DNA of 46,384 nucleotides, taken from contig NZ_VKHP01000042.1 in NCBI RefSeq assembly GCF_010811875.1, positions 1 through 46,384 of the forward strand. Direction: 5' to 3'. This document shows, piece by piece, positions 15,811-24,509 of the stretch. A program made the position numbers and the translations under genes. This stretch comes from Bradyrhizobium uaiense (GTDB lineage Bacteria; Pseudomonadota; Alphaproteobacteria; Rhizobiales; Xanthobacteraceae). The notes under the pieces were generated by a model that saw only the letters and a list, made by a program, of their open reading frames with translations, did not search any database and was not told where the DNA came from. Position 1 is the stretch's first letter. Each line of letters opens with the position of its first letter.

Positions 15811-17433
15811 ATGAGCGATGTGGCGTTACCTGGTTCGATCGAGCCTGCGCGGCGTGGCGGGCCCGATCTCGAGAAGGGCTTTCATCCTCTCACCGGTATC
15901 ATCTATCTGGGCATCATCGGCGCCGCGTTGCTGTTCGTGGCCTACAGCATTTATGCGGACGTCGGTGCGACGGGGGCCGGCAAGACCTCTTATCTCGCGT
16001 TCCTGCTGCTGTTCGTTGCGCTGCTGATCTCGCTCGGTTTCGAATTCGTCAACGGCTTTCACGACACGGCGAACGCCGTCGCAACCGTGATCTACACGCG
16101 TTCGATGCCGGCCCACATTGCTGTGGTGTGGTCAGGCCTGTTCAATCTGATCGGCGTCCTTCTCTCCAGCGGCGCCGTTGCGTTCGGCATCGTCTCGCTG
16201 CTGCCGGTCGAATTGATTCTTCAGGTCGGCAGCAGCGCCGGTTTCGCAATGGTGTTTGCGTTGCTGATCGCCGCGATTATCTGGAACGTGGGGACCTGGT
16301 ATTTTGGACTGCCTGCCTCGAGCTCGCACACCCTGATCGGATCGATCATGGGCGTCGGCATCGCGAACGCCTTGATGCATGGAAGGGAAGGGACCTCCGG
16401 CGTGGATTGGTCGCAGGCCGCCAACACCGGCAAGGCGCTGCTGCTGTCACCGCTGTTCGGATTCATGCTTGCTGCCATCCTGCTCTACGGCCTGAAGAGC
16501 GCATTGTTGCGCGCAACGCCGGCGCTGTTCGGCGAGCCGAAGGGCGATCAGCCACCGCCGTGGTGGATCCGCGGCATCCTGATCCTGACTTGTACCCTGG
16601 TCAGCTTCTTTCACGGATCGAACGACGGTCAAAAAGGCATGGGTCTCATCATGCTCATCCTGATCGGCGTGGTCCCGACCGCCTACGCACTCAACCGCGC
16701 GATGCCTGCGAGCCAGATCGAGGCGTTCACCGCGAATTCGATTGCGGCGAGCAAGGTTGTCGAGGACAAGGGCGCCGATCGCAAGATCACGGGAAATCCA
16801 CGTCCGGCGGTGACCAACTACATCGCGCTTCGGCAACTCACCGACGATACCTATCCCTCACTCGCCGTTCTCGTCCGCGAGATCAGCGACCAGGTCACCC
16901 AGTACGGTTCGCTGGCAAAATTCCCGGCCGAGACCGTCGGCAACACGCGTAACGACATGTATCTGGTGTCGGAGGCGTTGCGTCTGCTGATGAAGAGTAG
17001 CGACAGCGGGCTGAACGATATCGATGTTGCGACACTCAATCGCTACAAGAGCTCGCTGGATGCCGCCACCAAATTCATTCCGTCATGGGTGAAGATTGCG
17101 GTCGCCATCGCGCTCGGCCTCGGCACCATGGTCGGCTGGAAGCGGATCGTCGTGACGGTGGGTGAGAAGATCGGCAAGACCCATCTGACCTATGCGCAGG
17201 GTGCCTGCGCCGAGATCACGGCGGCTGCGACCATCGCCGCGGCCGACGGGTACGGCTTGCCGGTCTCGACGACGCATGTGTTGTCGTCCGGTATCGCAGG
17301 CACCATGACCGCGAACGGGTCCGGCCTGCAATGGTCGACCATCCGTAACATCGCGATGGCATGGGTCCTGACCTTGCCGGTGGCGATGCTGATCTCGGGT
17401 ACGCTCTACTTTGTTTTCGCGCATTTATTCTAG
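15811..17433 (+). CDS. pit: PiT-family inorganic phosphate transporter
   Basis: A 540-aa inner-membrane carrier for (metal-)phosphate driven by the proton gradient. Both PiT signature repeats are present: GFEFVNGFHDTANAVATVIY (residues about 82-101) in the N-half and FHGSNDGQKGMGLIM in the second domain, plus the paired GLPASSSHTLIGS and GLPVSTTHVLSSG elements. A soluble segment of about 120 residues (AEFDCGEQG-like region, residues about 305-420) interrupts the helices, as in longer PitA forms. The ATG at 15811 has GAGGG seven bases upstream. The Pho box in front suggests induction under phosphate starvation. A cyclic-nucleotide-binding protein follows 55 bases downstream. Confidence 0.94.
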   Translation: MSDVALPGSIEPARRGGPDLEKGFHPLTGIIYLGIIGAALLFVAYSIYADVGATGAGKTSYLAFLLLFVALLISLGFEFVNGFHDTANAVATVIYTRSMPAHIAVVWSGLFNLIGVLLSSGAVAFGIVSLLPVELILQVGSSAGFAMVFALLIAAIIWNVGTWYFGLPASSSHTLIGSIMGVGIANALMHGREGTSGVDWSQAANTGKALLLSPLFGFMLAAILLYGLKSALLRATPALFGEPKGDQPPPWWIRGILILTCTLVSFFHGSNDGQKGMGLIMLILIGVVPTAYALNRAMPASQIEAFTANSIAASKVVEDKGADRKITGNPRPAVTNYIALRQLTDDTYPSLAVLVREISDQVTQYGSLAKFPAETVGNTRNDMYLVSEALRLLMKSSDSGLNDIDVATLNRYKSSLDAATKFIPSWVKIAVAIALGLGTMVGWKRIVVTVGEKIGKTHLTYAQGACAEITAAATIAAADGYGLPVSTTHVLSSGIAGTMTANGSGLQWSTIRNIAMAWVLTLPVAMLISGTLYFVFAHLF

Positions 17434-17488
17434 CCGGCGCACAGACAGCCGGGACGTCTGCGTCCGGATTCGGGGAAAGGAATTCATA

Positions 17489-17857
17489 GTGGCAGATGCA
17501 AGCTTCAGCCTTCTGACGGGCAACGATATCGAAACGCGCCTGGTGCGAGCCGGTGGCGTCATTTTTCGCGAGGGCGAGCAAGCCAATGAGCTGTTTGTGA
17601 TCAAGAGCGGCTATGTGCGCATTCAGGTCGGCAACAAGACCATGGCGGACCTGGCGCCTGACACGATCTTCGGCGAAATGGCGTTGATCGACAACGAGCC
17701 GAGGAGTGCGACTGCCACAGCGCTCACCGATGTCGAACTCGTCCCGGTCTCGGAAAAGCAGTTTCTCTTCCTCGTCAGCCAGACGCCGCATTTTGCCCTG
17801 AAGGTGATGAGGACGCTGGCCCAGCGGCTCAGAACCATGAACAAGGGCGTGTACTAA
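17489..17857 (+). CDS. Stand-alone cyclic-nucleotide-binding domain protein
   Basis: A 122-aa protein that consists of one cNMP-binding (CRP-type) beta-roll and a short C-terminal helix. The phosphate-binding cassette FGEMALIDNEPRSATATAL is intact, with the glutamate that contacts the ribose and the arginine that contacts the cyclic phosphate. There is no helix-turn-helix, kinase or channel domain. The GTG at 17489 is chosen for the strong GGGGAAAGGAA at 17472-17482. It lies 55 bases behind pit with no terminator between, so it may be co-expressed and modulate transport or another partner; this is inferred from position only. Confidence 0.85.
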   Translation: MADASFSLLTGNDIETRLVRAGGVIFREGEQANELFVIKSGYVRIQVGNKTMADLAPDTIFGEMALIDNEPRSATATALTDVELVPVSEKQFLFLVSQTPHFALKVMRTLAQRLRTMNKGVY

Positions 17858-17900
17858 AGCGCGATGAGATTGGGTTGGTGTGGAGCGGCGCCGATACTTC

Positions 17901-18047
17901 ACCTCTCCCTTGGGAGAGGTCGATTTGCGCAGCAAATCGGGTGAGGGGTTACGGTCTATCGAGGGAGCAAGAGCCCTCACCCGGATTGCTCTGGACGATG
18001 CTTCGCATCGCCAAGCGCAATCCGACCTCTCCCCAACGGGGAGAGGT
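17901..18047. repeat. Composite GC-rich hairpin repeat
   Basis: It opens with a perfect hairpin ACCTCTCCC-TT-GGGAGAGGT (17901-17920), followed by a GATTTGC/GCAAATC hairpin (17922-17938), and closes with ACCTCTCCCC-AAC-GGGGAGAGGT (18025-18047). The outer ends are themselves complementary, so the whole can fold as one large structure. Same family as 1997, 30013 and 36749. Confidence 0.75.
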
Positions 18048-18179
18048 GAACCGCATCCGTGGCCAAACCGATTCAACTTAGCTTCATGACGCGCTAGACG
18101 AACGCGAAGGTAACGGACCTTCAACGTGACACAGTGGTAATGTGACGCAACTTGAACCGCTTGCCTGCGTTACCATGTG

Positions 18180-18731
18180 ATGGCCATGACTGAGGACGAC
18201 ATCTTCACGCCCAACGCCACGCGATCGCGGCCGCCCTTCGGCGGCGCGCAGGCGCGCAGCAAGGTCATCGATCAGGACGGGCGCGAGCTCGCCGATGGCC
18301 CGCTGCATCCGCAGTTCCAAAGCTTTCAGCAAGGCTTCCAGTTCGACTTCCGCAACTCCAGTGCCAATCCGTTCGGCAATCTGACGCGTGAGCAGCGGCT
18401 TCAGCGGCTGGAGATGATCGCGAAGCTGCTCGACGTCGCCTTCGTCGTGCCGGGCACCAATGTCCGCTACGGCATCGACGGCCTGATCGGCCTGATCCCG
18501 GTGATCGGCGATATCATCACGACAGCGATCTCGCTGTGGCTGGTGCGCGAGGCCCGTCTGCTGGGCGCGCCGTGGCACATCACCGCGCGGATGCTGGCCA
18601 ATGTCGCCGTCGACGGCGTGGTCGGCATGGTGCCGGTGGCAGGCGATGCCTTCGACGTCATGTTCCGCGCCAATATCCGCAATGTGCGGATGCTGCGGCG
18701 CTGGCTCGACAAGCAGCCGAGGCGCGAATAA
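18180..18731 (+). CDS. DUF4112-like membrane protein
   Basis: A 183-aa protein. After a polar N-terminal 75 residues comes the pattern of DUF4112: LLDVAFVVPGTNVRYGIDGL, GLIPVIGDIITTAISLWLVREA, then NVAVDGVVGMVPVAGDAFDV followed by a basic tail (NIRNVRMLRRWLDK). The two glycine/proline-rich GLIPVIGD and GMVPVAGD repeats probably form re-entrant or short membrane helices. Function of the family is unknown. Start codons at 18180 and 18186 are both possible; no clear ribosome binding site separates them. A strong terminator follows. Confidence 0.8.
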   Translation: MAMTEDDIFTPNATRSRPPFGGAQARSKVIDQDGRELADGPLHPQFQSFQQGFQFDFRNSSANPFGNLTREQRLQRLEMIAKLLDVAFVVPGTNVRYGIDGLIGLIPVIGDIITTAISLWLVREARLLGAPWHITARMLANVAVDGVVGMVPVAGDAFDVMFRANIRNVRMLRRWLDKQPRRE

Positions 18732-18791
18732 TCCGGAAAAGCATGCAGCGGCTTTCCGATCGGATTGTTCGCGAAAGAGACTCCCCAAAAC

Positions 18792-18821
18792 AAAAGCCCC
18801 CGGATCGGTCCGAGGGCTTTT
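18792..18821. terminator. Bidirectional rho-independent terminator
   Basis: AAAAGCCC and GGGCTTTT form the outer stem and CGGA/TCCG the inner stem around a TCGG loop, with A and T runs on both sides. It lies between the convergent DUF4112 gene and the small gene at 18845. Confidence 0.85.
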
Positions 18822-18844
18822 CGTTAAGCGAGGGCTAGAAAAGC

Positions 18845-19135
18845 TTATGCGGCGTCGGCGTCGGTCTGGGCCGGCTCGGCGCGCGGACGGCGCGGCAGCG
18901 GGAAGCCTTCGCTCTCATACAGCGAGCGGATGCCGTTCTGGTCGAAACGGGCTTCCTCGACCTGGAGATAGGCGCCGTTCAGCGAGTCGGCCGGCAGCTC
19001 TTCCATCGCAAAGCGCACGGCTTCGGCGGCAGTGCCGAAACGGCGATAGGCGAAGCCCGCCCGCTTCTTCTTGCGGATCGCGGCAGGGAACAGTTCGGCG
19101 GACGTATTATAGTTGAACGGACGCAGGGGACGCAT
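18845..19135 (-). CDS. 96-aa basic protein of unknown function
   Basis: A small soluble protein, ATG at 19135. It begins MRPLRPFNYNTSAELFPAAI, has a basic KKKRAGFAYRRFGTAAEAVRF segment, then a compact LNGAYLQVEEARFDQNGIRS region and a disordered Pro/Glu tail. The codon use matches its neighbours and the strong terminator at its 3' end supports it being real. I do not recognise a named domain. Confidence 0.7.
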   Translation of the reverse strand: MRPLRPFNYNTSAELFPAAIRKKKRAGFAYRRFGTAAEAVRFAMEELPADSLNGAYLQVEEARFDQNGIRSLYESEGFPLPRRPRAEPAQTDADAA

Positions 19136-19357
19136 GGTCGACGACCTCTTGTGTTCTTGGCATAGAGCGGCGAAAGGGATTTTGGGGGACGGCGACCTAT
19201 ACTCGGCGGCGCGCCGTACATGTCATTTCGATCCCTAATATAGGCCTCTTTGACAAAAATGCGACCCCAGAAGCGGCCCGGGCAGAGCACATGCTGAATC
19301 CGCGCATGGCACCGCGCGCGGTCAAATAAATCTATTTACTTCAATGGCTTACGACCG

Positions 19358-19522
19358 TCAAATCTTGTCGAGCCAGGCCAGGATCGCGACCACGATCAAA
19401 ATCACCCCGAAAAGGCCCATTCCGGAGTGGCCGAGCCCATAGCCATAGCCCCGGATCCGGCCGCTATAGCCGCCCAGCAGGATAACCAGCAGAACGATGA
19501 TGAGGATCAGTCCAAGCGACAT
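19358..19522 (-). CDS. DUF3309-type small membrane protein
   Basis: A 54-aa protein, MSLGLILIIVLLVILLGGYS, followed by a Gly/Tyr-rich turn (GYGYGLGHSG) and a second hydrophobic helix (LFGVILIVVAILAWLDKI). This two-helix plan with the glycine-tyrosine middle is typical of the DUF3309 family, found widely in alphaproteobacteria and often stress-related. The ATG at 19522 has a GAGG-type site upstream. Short enough to be missed by automated calling. Confidence 0.75.
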   Translation of the reverse strand: MSLGLILIIVLLVILLGGYSGRIRGYGYGLGHSGMGLFGVILIVVAILAWLDKI

Positions 19523-19659
19523 GGCGCCCTCCTCAGAACAGGCGGCAGCCGCACGGCGAGACGCCTATGGCCCCGCAGGTTCCAAGCAAAGCACATTCCG
19601 GGGCGCGAGTCGTTAAGGCTGCACGCCGATCACGAGGATGTTGTTGGCCGCCGGGGCGG

Positions 19660-19971
19660 CTACTTCCTGCTTTCGTCTATCGGAAGCACCTTCAGCGGGG
19701 TCGGGTAGGGCTCGACCCGTAGCGAGTGGCTGGCGATCAGGCCGACCTTGTGCAGCGGCGCCTGTTCGAGATCGCCTGAGGCGGATTTGTGCACCGCGTA
19801 CTGCCAGACGCTCATCGAGCCCTTGGCGACCAGCATCTTGGCGATGCCGCCGGCGTTCTGGCCCTCGACCTGCGCGAGGTCGGCAGCGGACGCAGGCCCG
19901 CTGACCGCGCTTGCCATGATGACGCCGGCAAGACCGAGACCGAACAAGAGCTTTCCAGAAATCGGTGACAT
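19660..19971 (-). CDS. Small exported protein of unknown function
   Basis: A 103-aa protein with a clear Sec signal peptide (KLLFGLGLAGVIMASAVSGP, cleavage probably after ASA). The mature part of about 75 residues includes MLVAKGSMSVWQYAVHKSAS and ends in VEPYPTPLKVLPIDESRK. The ATG at 19971 has AAGGA about 12 bases upstream; an upstream start at 20016 would bury the signal peptide. I do not recognise the family. Confidence 0.65.
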   Translation of the reverse strand: MSPISGKLLFGLGLAGVIMASAVSGPASAADLAQVEGQNAGGIAKMLVAKGSMSVWQYAVHKSASGDLEQAPLHKVGLIASHSLRVEPYPTPLKVLPIDESRK

Positions 19972-20023
19972 CAAAATTTCCTTATGTTGAAGCGCGCGGA
20001 AGCACGGCCGCGCCAAAGCAAAA

Positions 20024-20054
20024 CCCCGCGCGACCGGTTCTTGGTCGCGCGGGG
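20024..20054 (-). terminator. Rho-independent terminator after msrB
   Basis: CCCCGCGCGACC and GGTCGCGCGGGG form a perfect 12-bp stem with a 7-base loop. On the minus strand it is followed by TTTTGCTTT. It lies 80 bases past the msrB stop codon. Confidence 0.78.
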
Positions 20055-20134
20055 CGGAGCAAACGTTCGACGGATCGGGCCGATTATTCAGCTCGGCCGG
20101 TCACATGCGGGTCGAGCCTCGCGTCTGGCGGCCG

Positions 20135-20548
<414 letters not shown>

Positions 20549-20568
20549 GGAAACTCCCTTGGTTTGAT

Positions 20569-20652
20569 CGTCATTGAGAGGAGCGAAGCGACGAAGCAAT
20601 CCATTTCTCCGCTCGCTGCGGCATGGATTGCTTCGCTTCGCTCGCAATGACG
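20569..20652. repeat. Palindromic repeat between msrA and msrB
   Basis: Outer arms CGTCATTG (20569) and CAATGACG (20645) and inner arms GAAGCAATCCAT (20593-20604) and ATGGATTGCTTC (20623-20634) make a long hairpin. It resembles dispersed elements common in Bradyrhizobium intergenic DNA. It may separate msrA and msrB expression. Confidence 0.75.
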
Positions 20653-20664
20653 GGAAGCATTGCC

Positions 20665-21381
20665 TCAGTTGGTGACCTTGCTGCTGCTCACCAGCGTCGG
20701 CTTCTCGATGTAGTTCTCCACGAAGATCTTCTTCAGGTTCTCGACCTTCGGGATGTCGTTATACGCAATATAGGGTTGGTTCGGGTGCAGCGTCAGATAG
20801 TCCTGGTGGTAGCCCTCCGCCGGGTAGAACGCCTCCAGCGCGCCGACCTTGGTGACGATCGGCTTGTTGTAGACCTTGGCCGCGTTGAGCTGGGCGATAT
20901 AGGCGTCCGCCACCTTCTTCTGCTCGTCGCTGGTGGTGAAGATCGCCGAGCGATATTGCGTGCCGGAGTCAGGGCCCTGGCGGTTCAGCTGGGTCGGGTC
21001 GTGCACGACGGAGAAGAAGATCTGCAGGATCTTGCCATAGGAGATCTTCTGCGGGTCGTACTTGATCTCGACCGACTCGGCGTGGCCGGTGGTGCCGGTC
21101 GACACCTTCTCGTAGTCGGCGTTCGCCTTGCTGCCGCCGGAGTAGCCCGACACCGCGCTGACGATGCCGGCGGTGTGCTGGAACACGCCCTGCACACCCC
21201 AGAAGCAGCCGCCGGCGAGTACCGCGGTCTTGATGCCGGTCTCCGGTGCGCTCGCGGCAGGCGGCGGGATGATCACGGCGTCCTCGGCGGCAAGCGAGGG
21301 CGCAACGGCGAAAGCGGCGACGGCCAGCGCGCCGATCGCGGCGGCGCAGAGCGAGACGCGGCTGAGGGAGCTTTTGGGCAT
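20665..21381 (-). CDS. msrA: Exported peptide-methionine (S)-S-oxide reductase MsrA
   Basis: A 238-aa enzyme that reduces the S epimer of methionine sulfoxide. The GCFWG catalytic motif is at residues 58-62 (C59 nucleophile), followed by [30 protein letters not shown] and [19 protein letters not shown], all diagnostic. Residues 1-32 form a signal peptide ([22 protein letters not shown]), so this copy should work in the periplasm, unlike the adjacent cytosolic MsrB. The ATG at 21381 has GAGGAA upstream. Confidence 0.96.
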   Translation of the reverse strand: MPKSSLSRVSLCAAAIGALAVAAFAVAPSLAAEDAVIIPPPAASAPETGIKTAVLAGGCFWGVQGVFQHTAGIVSAVSGYSGGSKANADYEKVSTGTTGHAESVEIKYDPQKISYGKILQIFFSVVHDPTQLNRQGPDSGTQYRSAIFTTSDEQKKVADAYIAQLNAAKVYNKPIVTKVGALEAFYPAEGYHQDYLTLHPNQPYIAYNDIPKVENLKKIFVENYIEKPTLVSSSKVTN

Positions 21382-21580
21382 GGGTTCCTCGTGGGATCGC
21401 AATTGGGGGCCAGTCTAGAGCGGGAGCCGGCATTGGCAAATCGGGCCGGACCGCTCTGACGCTTCAAAATACGGGTAAGGGGACGTTTTGTTACGGCGCC
21501 GGCCACACGGTTTCGTGAGGGAAATCAGCGAGGTTCAGGGATGACAGTGATGGATTTTTGCCCGCGGCCTCCCCCACGCC

Positions 21581-21702
21581 CGTCGTCATGGCGAAAGCCA
21601 GGACCCATAACCACCAAATCTAACTGTAGGCGGGATCGTGGCCCCAGCGTCCGCAACAACAAGCAGCCGGGGTAATGGGTCCTGGCTTTCGCCAGGACGA
21701 CG
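21581..21702. repeat. Long palindromic intergenic repeat
   Basis: Nearly complementary arms at 21581-21612 and 21670-21702 (core GCGAAAGCCAGGACCCAT and ATGGGTCCTGGCTTTCGC) enclose about 55 bases. It occupies the centre of the 392-bp gap between msrA and the helicase gene; I see no gene there. Confidence 0.8.
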
Positions 21703-21773
21703 CTGAATGTTGGTGCCGCCTGCGAGCCATACGCTGACCTGCTGTCAGGATGACGTCGGCGCCTGCGGGACTT

Positions 21774-22883
21774 TCACACCACGATGCTGAGCCGCTTCGC
21801 CGCCCGCGTGATGCCGGTGTAGAGCCACCGTGCCCGCGAGTCCTGGAACGCAAAGCTCTCGTCGAACAGCACGACGTCGTCCCATTGCGAGCCCTGCGAT
21901 TTGTGCACGGTCAGCACATAGCCGTAGTCGAACTCGTCATAGGGCTTGCGCTGCTCCCATGGCACGCCCTCGACGCCGCCGTCGAAGCATTCGCCGCGCA
22001 CCGAAACCTTGGTGACCTTGTAGCCGAAATCCTCGTCCGGCATCACGCGCATGGTGATGATCTTGGATTTCGACTGCGCCCGCGCCTTGACCCGCCACAG
22101 CCCGCCGTTGAACAGGCCCTTCTTGCGGTTGTTGCGCAGGCAGACCAGCTTGTCGCCGGCAACGGGAAGCGGATCCTCGAGGTTCAGGCGCTGCCGCACC
22201 CGCATGTTATAGGCGCGGCGGGTGTTATTGCGGCCGACCAGCACCTGGTCGGCGCTCATCACACGGTCCGGATCGAGCTCCTTGCGCGACACCACCTCGC
22301 TCTCGCCATGGCGGCCGATCTCGAGCTCGCGGCCTTCGCGGATATCCATCGACATCCGCACGATCGGATCGTCCTGCGCCTGGCGATGCACCTCGGTCAG
22401 CATCGCGTCCGGCTCGGCATCGGTGAAGAAGCCGCCGCCCTGGATCGGCGGCAATTGCGCGGGATCGCCGAGCACCAGCAGCGGGCAGTCGAACGACATC
22501 AGGTCGCGGCCGAGCTCGGCGTCGACCATCGAGCATTCGTCGATCACGATCAGCTTGGCCTTCGAGGCCGGCGCGTCGTCCCAGAGTTCAAAGCTCGGCT
22601 GCTCGACGCCGGATTCGCGGGCGCGGTAGATCAGCGAGTGAATCGTCGAGGCGCTGTCGCAGCCCTTGTTGCGCATCACCAGCGCCGCCTTGCCGGTGAA
22701 GGCTGCGAACTTCACCTCGCCGTCGACGCCCTCGGCGATGTGCTGGGCGAGCGTGGTCTTGCCGGTTCCGGCATAGCCGAACAGGCGGAACACCGGCGGC
22801 GTGCCGTTCTTGCCCGGCTTGGCTTGCAGCCAATCGGCAACGGCTTTCAGCGCGGAATCCTGATGCGGCGTAAAGGTGGTCAT
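21774..22883 (-). CDS. Superfamily 1B DNA helicase, Dda/RecD-like
   Basis: A 369-aa ATP-dependent 5'-3' helicase. Walker A is GYAGTGKTT (residues 36-44), Walker B is VIDECSMVD, motif III is VLGDPAQLPPI, and the C-terminal UvrD_C_2-type part has VLTVHKSQGSQWDDVV and the closing LYTGITRAAKRL. The compact architecture is that of phage T4 Dda and its bacterial relatives, without the N-terminal RecD domain and without RecB/RecC partners nearby. I take the ATG at 22883 because the fold begins there (FTPHQDSALKAV); earlier starts up to 22967 are possible. The role is probably in replication-fork or repair metabolism. Confidence 0.9.
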   Translation of the reverse strand: MTTFTPHQDSALKAVADWLQAKPGKNGTPPVFRLFGYAGTGKTTLAQHIAEGVDGEVKFAAFTGKAALVMRNKGCDSASTIHSLIYRARESGVEQPSFELWDDAPASKAKLIVIDECSMVDAELGRDLMSFDCPLLVLGDPAQLPPIQGGGFFTDAEPDAMLTEVHRQAQDDPIVRMSMDIREGRELEIGRHGESEVVSRKELDPDRVMSADQVLVGRNNTRRAYNMRVRQRLNLEDPLPVAGDKLVCLRNNRKKGLFNGGLWRVKARAQSKSKIITMRVMPDEDFGYKVTKVSVRGECFDGGVEGVPWEQRKPYDEFDYGYVLTVHKSQGSQWDDVVLFDESFAFQDSRARWLYTGITRAAKRLSIVV

Positions 22884-23086
22884 GAGGCTTTCGGAGGTAA
22901 GGAGCGCGCGACCGATAGCGCCGCGACTCATACCAGCACAAGCTAAACATTCATGCGTTCCAGGCAAGCCGTCTCCCGCCGCACGGAATTGGAGTTTCGC
23001 CCCCGTGGCTGGACTTGGCCTTCTCCGCCACTAGACTGACCGAAAACAACAAATGGTCGGGGACGGACCTTGGGAGTGATGACGCC

Positions 23087-24292
23087 ATGAAATTTGGCAT
23101 CTTTTACGAGCTGCAACTGCCGCGCCCCTGGAACGACGGCGACGAGCTCCGCCTCTACCAGAACGCGCTGACACAATTGGAGACCGCCGACCGGCTCGCT
23201 TACGACTACGCCTGGGTCGTCGAGCATCACTTCCTCGAGGAATATTCGCACTCGCCGGCGCCGGAATCCTTCCTCGCGGCCGCCAGCCAGCGCACCAAAA
23301 ACATCCGGCTCGGCCACGGCATCTTCCAGCTCACCACCAATCATCCCGCGCGCGTCGCCGAGCGGATCGCGGTGCTCGATCTGCTCAGCAACGGACGCTG
23401 CGAGTTCGGCATGGGCGAGAGCGCCTCGATCACCGAGCTGACGCCGTTCGGTCGCGACATGGAGACCAAGCGCGAGGTGTTCGAGGAAGCCGTGCAAGCG
23501 ATCTTCCCGATGTTCACCAAGGTCGGCACCGAGCATCACGGCAAGTATTTCGATATCCCACTGCGCAACGTCGTGCCGAAGCCGGTGCAGAAGCCGCATC
23601 CGCCGCTCTGGATGGCGTGCTCGCAGTTGCCGACGATCGAACGCGCCGGGCAGAACGGATTCGGCGCGCTCGGCTTCCAGTTCGTCAGCGCCGAGGCGGC
23701 GCATGCCTGGGTGCATGCCTATTACAACGCGATCACCAAGCGGCTGAACAAGCTCGCCGACTACGAGATCAATCCGAACATGGCGCTGGTCTCGTTCTTC
23801 ATGTGCGCCGAGACCGACGAGGAGGCGCGCCGGCGCGCCGACGGCGCGACCTTCTTCCAGTTCGCGCTGCGCTATTACGGCCAGGCGCAGAACCGGCAGC
23901 GCCCGGCGCCCGGCACCGTCAACATGTGGGACGAGTACAACAAGTGGAAGCGCGAGAATCCGGAAGCGCAGGAGGCCGCGCTGCGCGGCGGCCTGATCGG
24001 CTCGCCGGAGACCTTGCGCAAGAAGCTGCGCCGCTTCCGCGCCTCGCATATCGACCAGGTGATCCTGCTCAACCAGGCCGGCAAGAACACGCATGAGCAC
24101 ATCTGCGAGTCGCTCGAGCTGTTCGGCAAGGAAGTGATGCCCGAGTTCCAGCACGATCCCGAGCACGATGCCTGGAAGAAGGGTGTGCTCGACGGCTCGA
24201 TCCAGCTCGAGGAGATCGACACCCAGGCGTTCTCGGACCGCTATGGTAAACTCGCGGTCAATGTCGGCCCGAAAACCGCCGCCGCAGGCTGA
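23087..24292 (+). CDS. Luciferase-like (LLM class) flavin-dependent monooxygenase
   Basis: A 401-aa TIM-barrel protein of the bacterial luciferase-like family: KFGIFYELQLPRPW at the start, AWVVEHHFLEEYSHSPAPE, GHGIFQLTTNHPARVAERIA, LDLLSNGRCEFGMGES and KPHPPLWMACS. Such enzymes use reduced FMN and oxygen to oxidise organic substrates. The C-terminal extension of about 60 residues is longer than in SsuD. The ATG at 23087 follows GGGAG at 23072. A terminator separates it from the alkanesulfonate operon, but both use reduced flavin, so a functional link is possible. Substrate unknown. Confidence 0.88.
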   Translation: MKFGIFYELQLPRPWNDGDELRLYQNALTQLETADRLAYDYAWVVEHHFLEEYSHSPAPESFLAAASQRTKNIRLGHGIFQLTTNHPARVAERIAVLDLLSNGRCEFGMGESASITELTPFGRDMETKREVFEEAVQAIFPMFTKVGTEHHGKYFDIPLRNVVPKPVQKPHPPLWMACSQLPTIERAGQNGFGALGFQFVSAEAAHAWVHAYYNAITKRLNKLADYEINPNMALVSFFMCAETDEEARRRADGATFFQFALRYYGQAQNRQRPAPGTVNMWDEYNKWKRENPEAQEAALRGGLIGSPETLRKKLRRFRASHIDQVILLNQAGKNTHEHICESLELFGKEVMPEFQHDPEHDAWKKGVLDGSIQLEEIDTQAFSDRYGKLAVNVGPKTAAAG

Positions 24293-24377
24293 GCAATTAA
24301 TGTGCAGCGACCTCGCGATCTCGTGAGGAAAATAATTCGCTACACGCGCTCAGCGCTTTAAAAGAAATCGCATGCGT

Positions 24378-24412
24378 GATGCCCGCACCGAAGTGCAGGC
24401 ATCGCTATTTTT
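24378..24412 (+). terminator. Rho-independent terminator upstream of the ssu operon
   Basis: GATGCCCGCAC and GTGCAGGCATC form an 11-bp stem with one mismatch and a CGAA loop, followed by GCTATTTTT. It ends transcription from the LLM oxidoreductase gene and marks the 5' boundary of the ssu operon. It could alternatively act in the ssu leader. Confidence 0.7.
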
Positions 24413-24509
24413 GTACGGTGCTCGACAGCTTCATTCGCGCGCCCCATCATCCTGACGTCGCATGATCGTGCAGCGCGAGTGCGCGCTTGATCGTCAGGAG
24501 AGTCTTGGA

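Noticed and set aside
17901..18047. The clustered hairpins considered as a CRISPR array
   Set aside because: There are no regularly spaced identical repeats with unique spacers; the structure is one composite palindrome.
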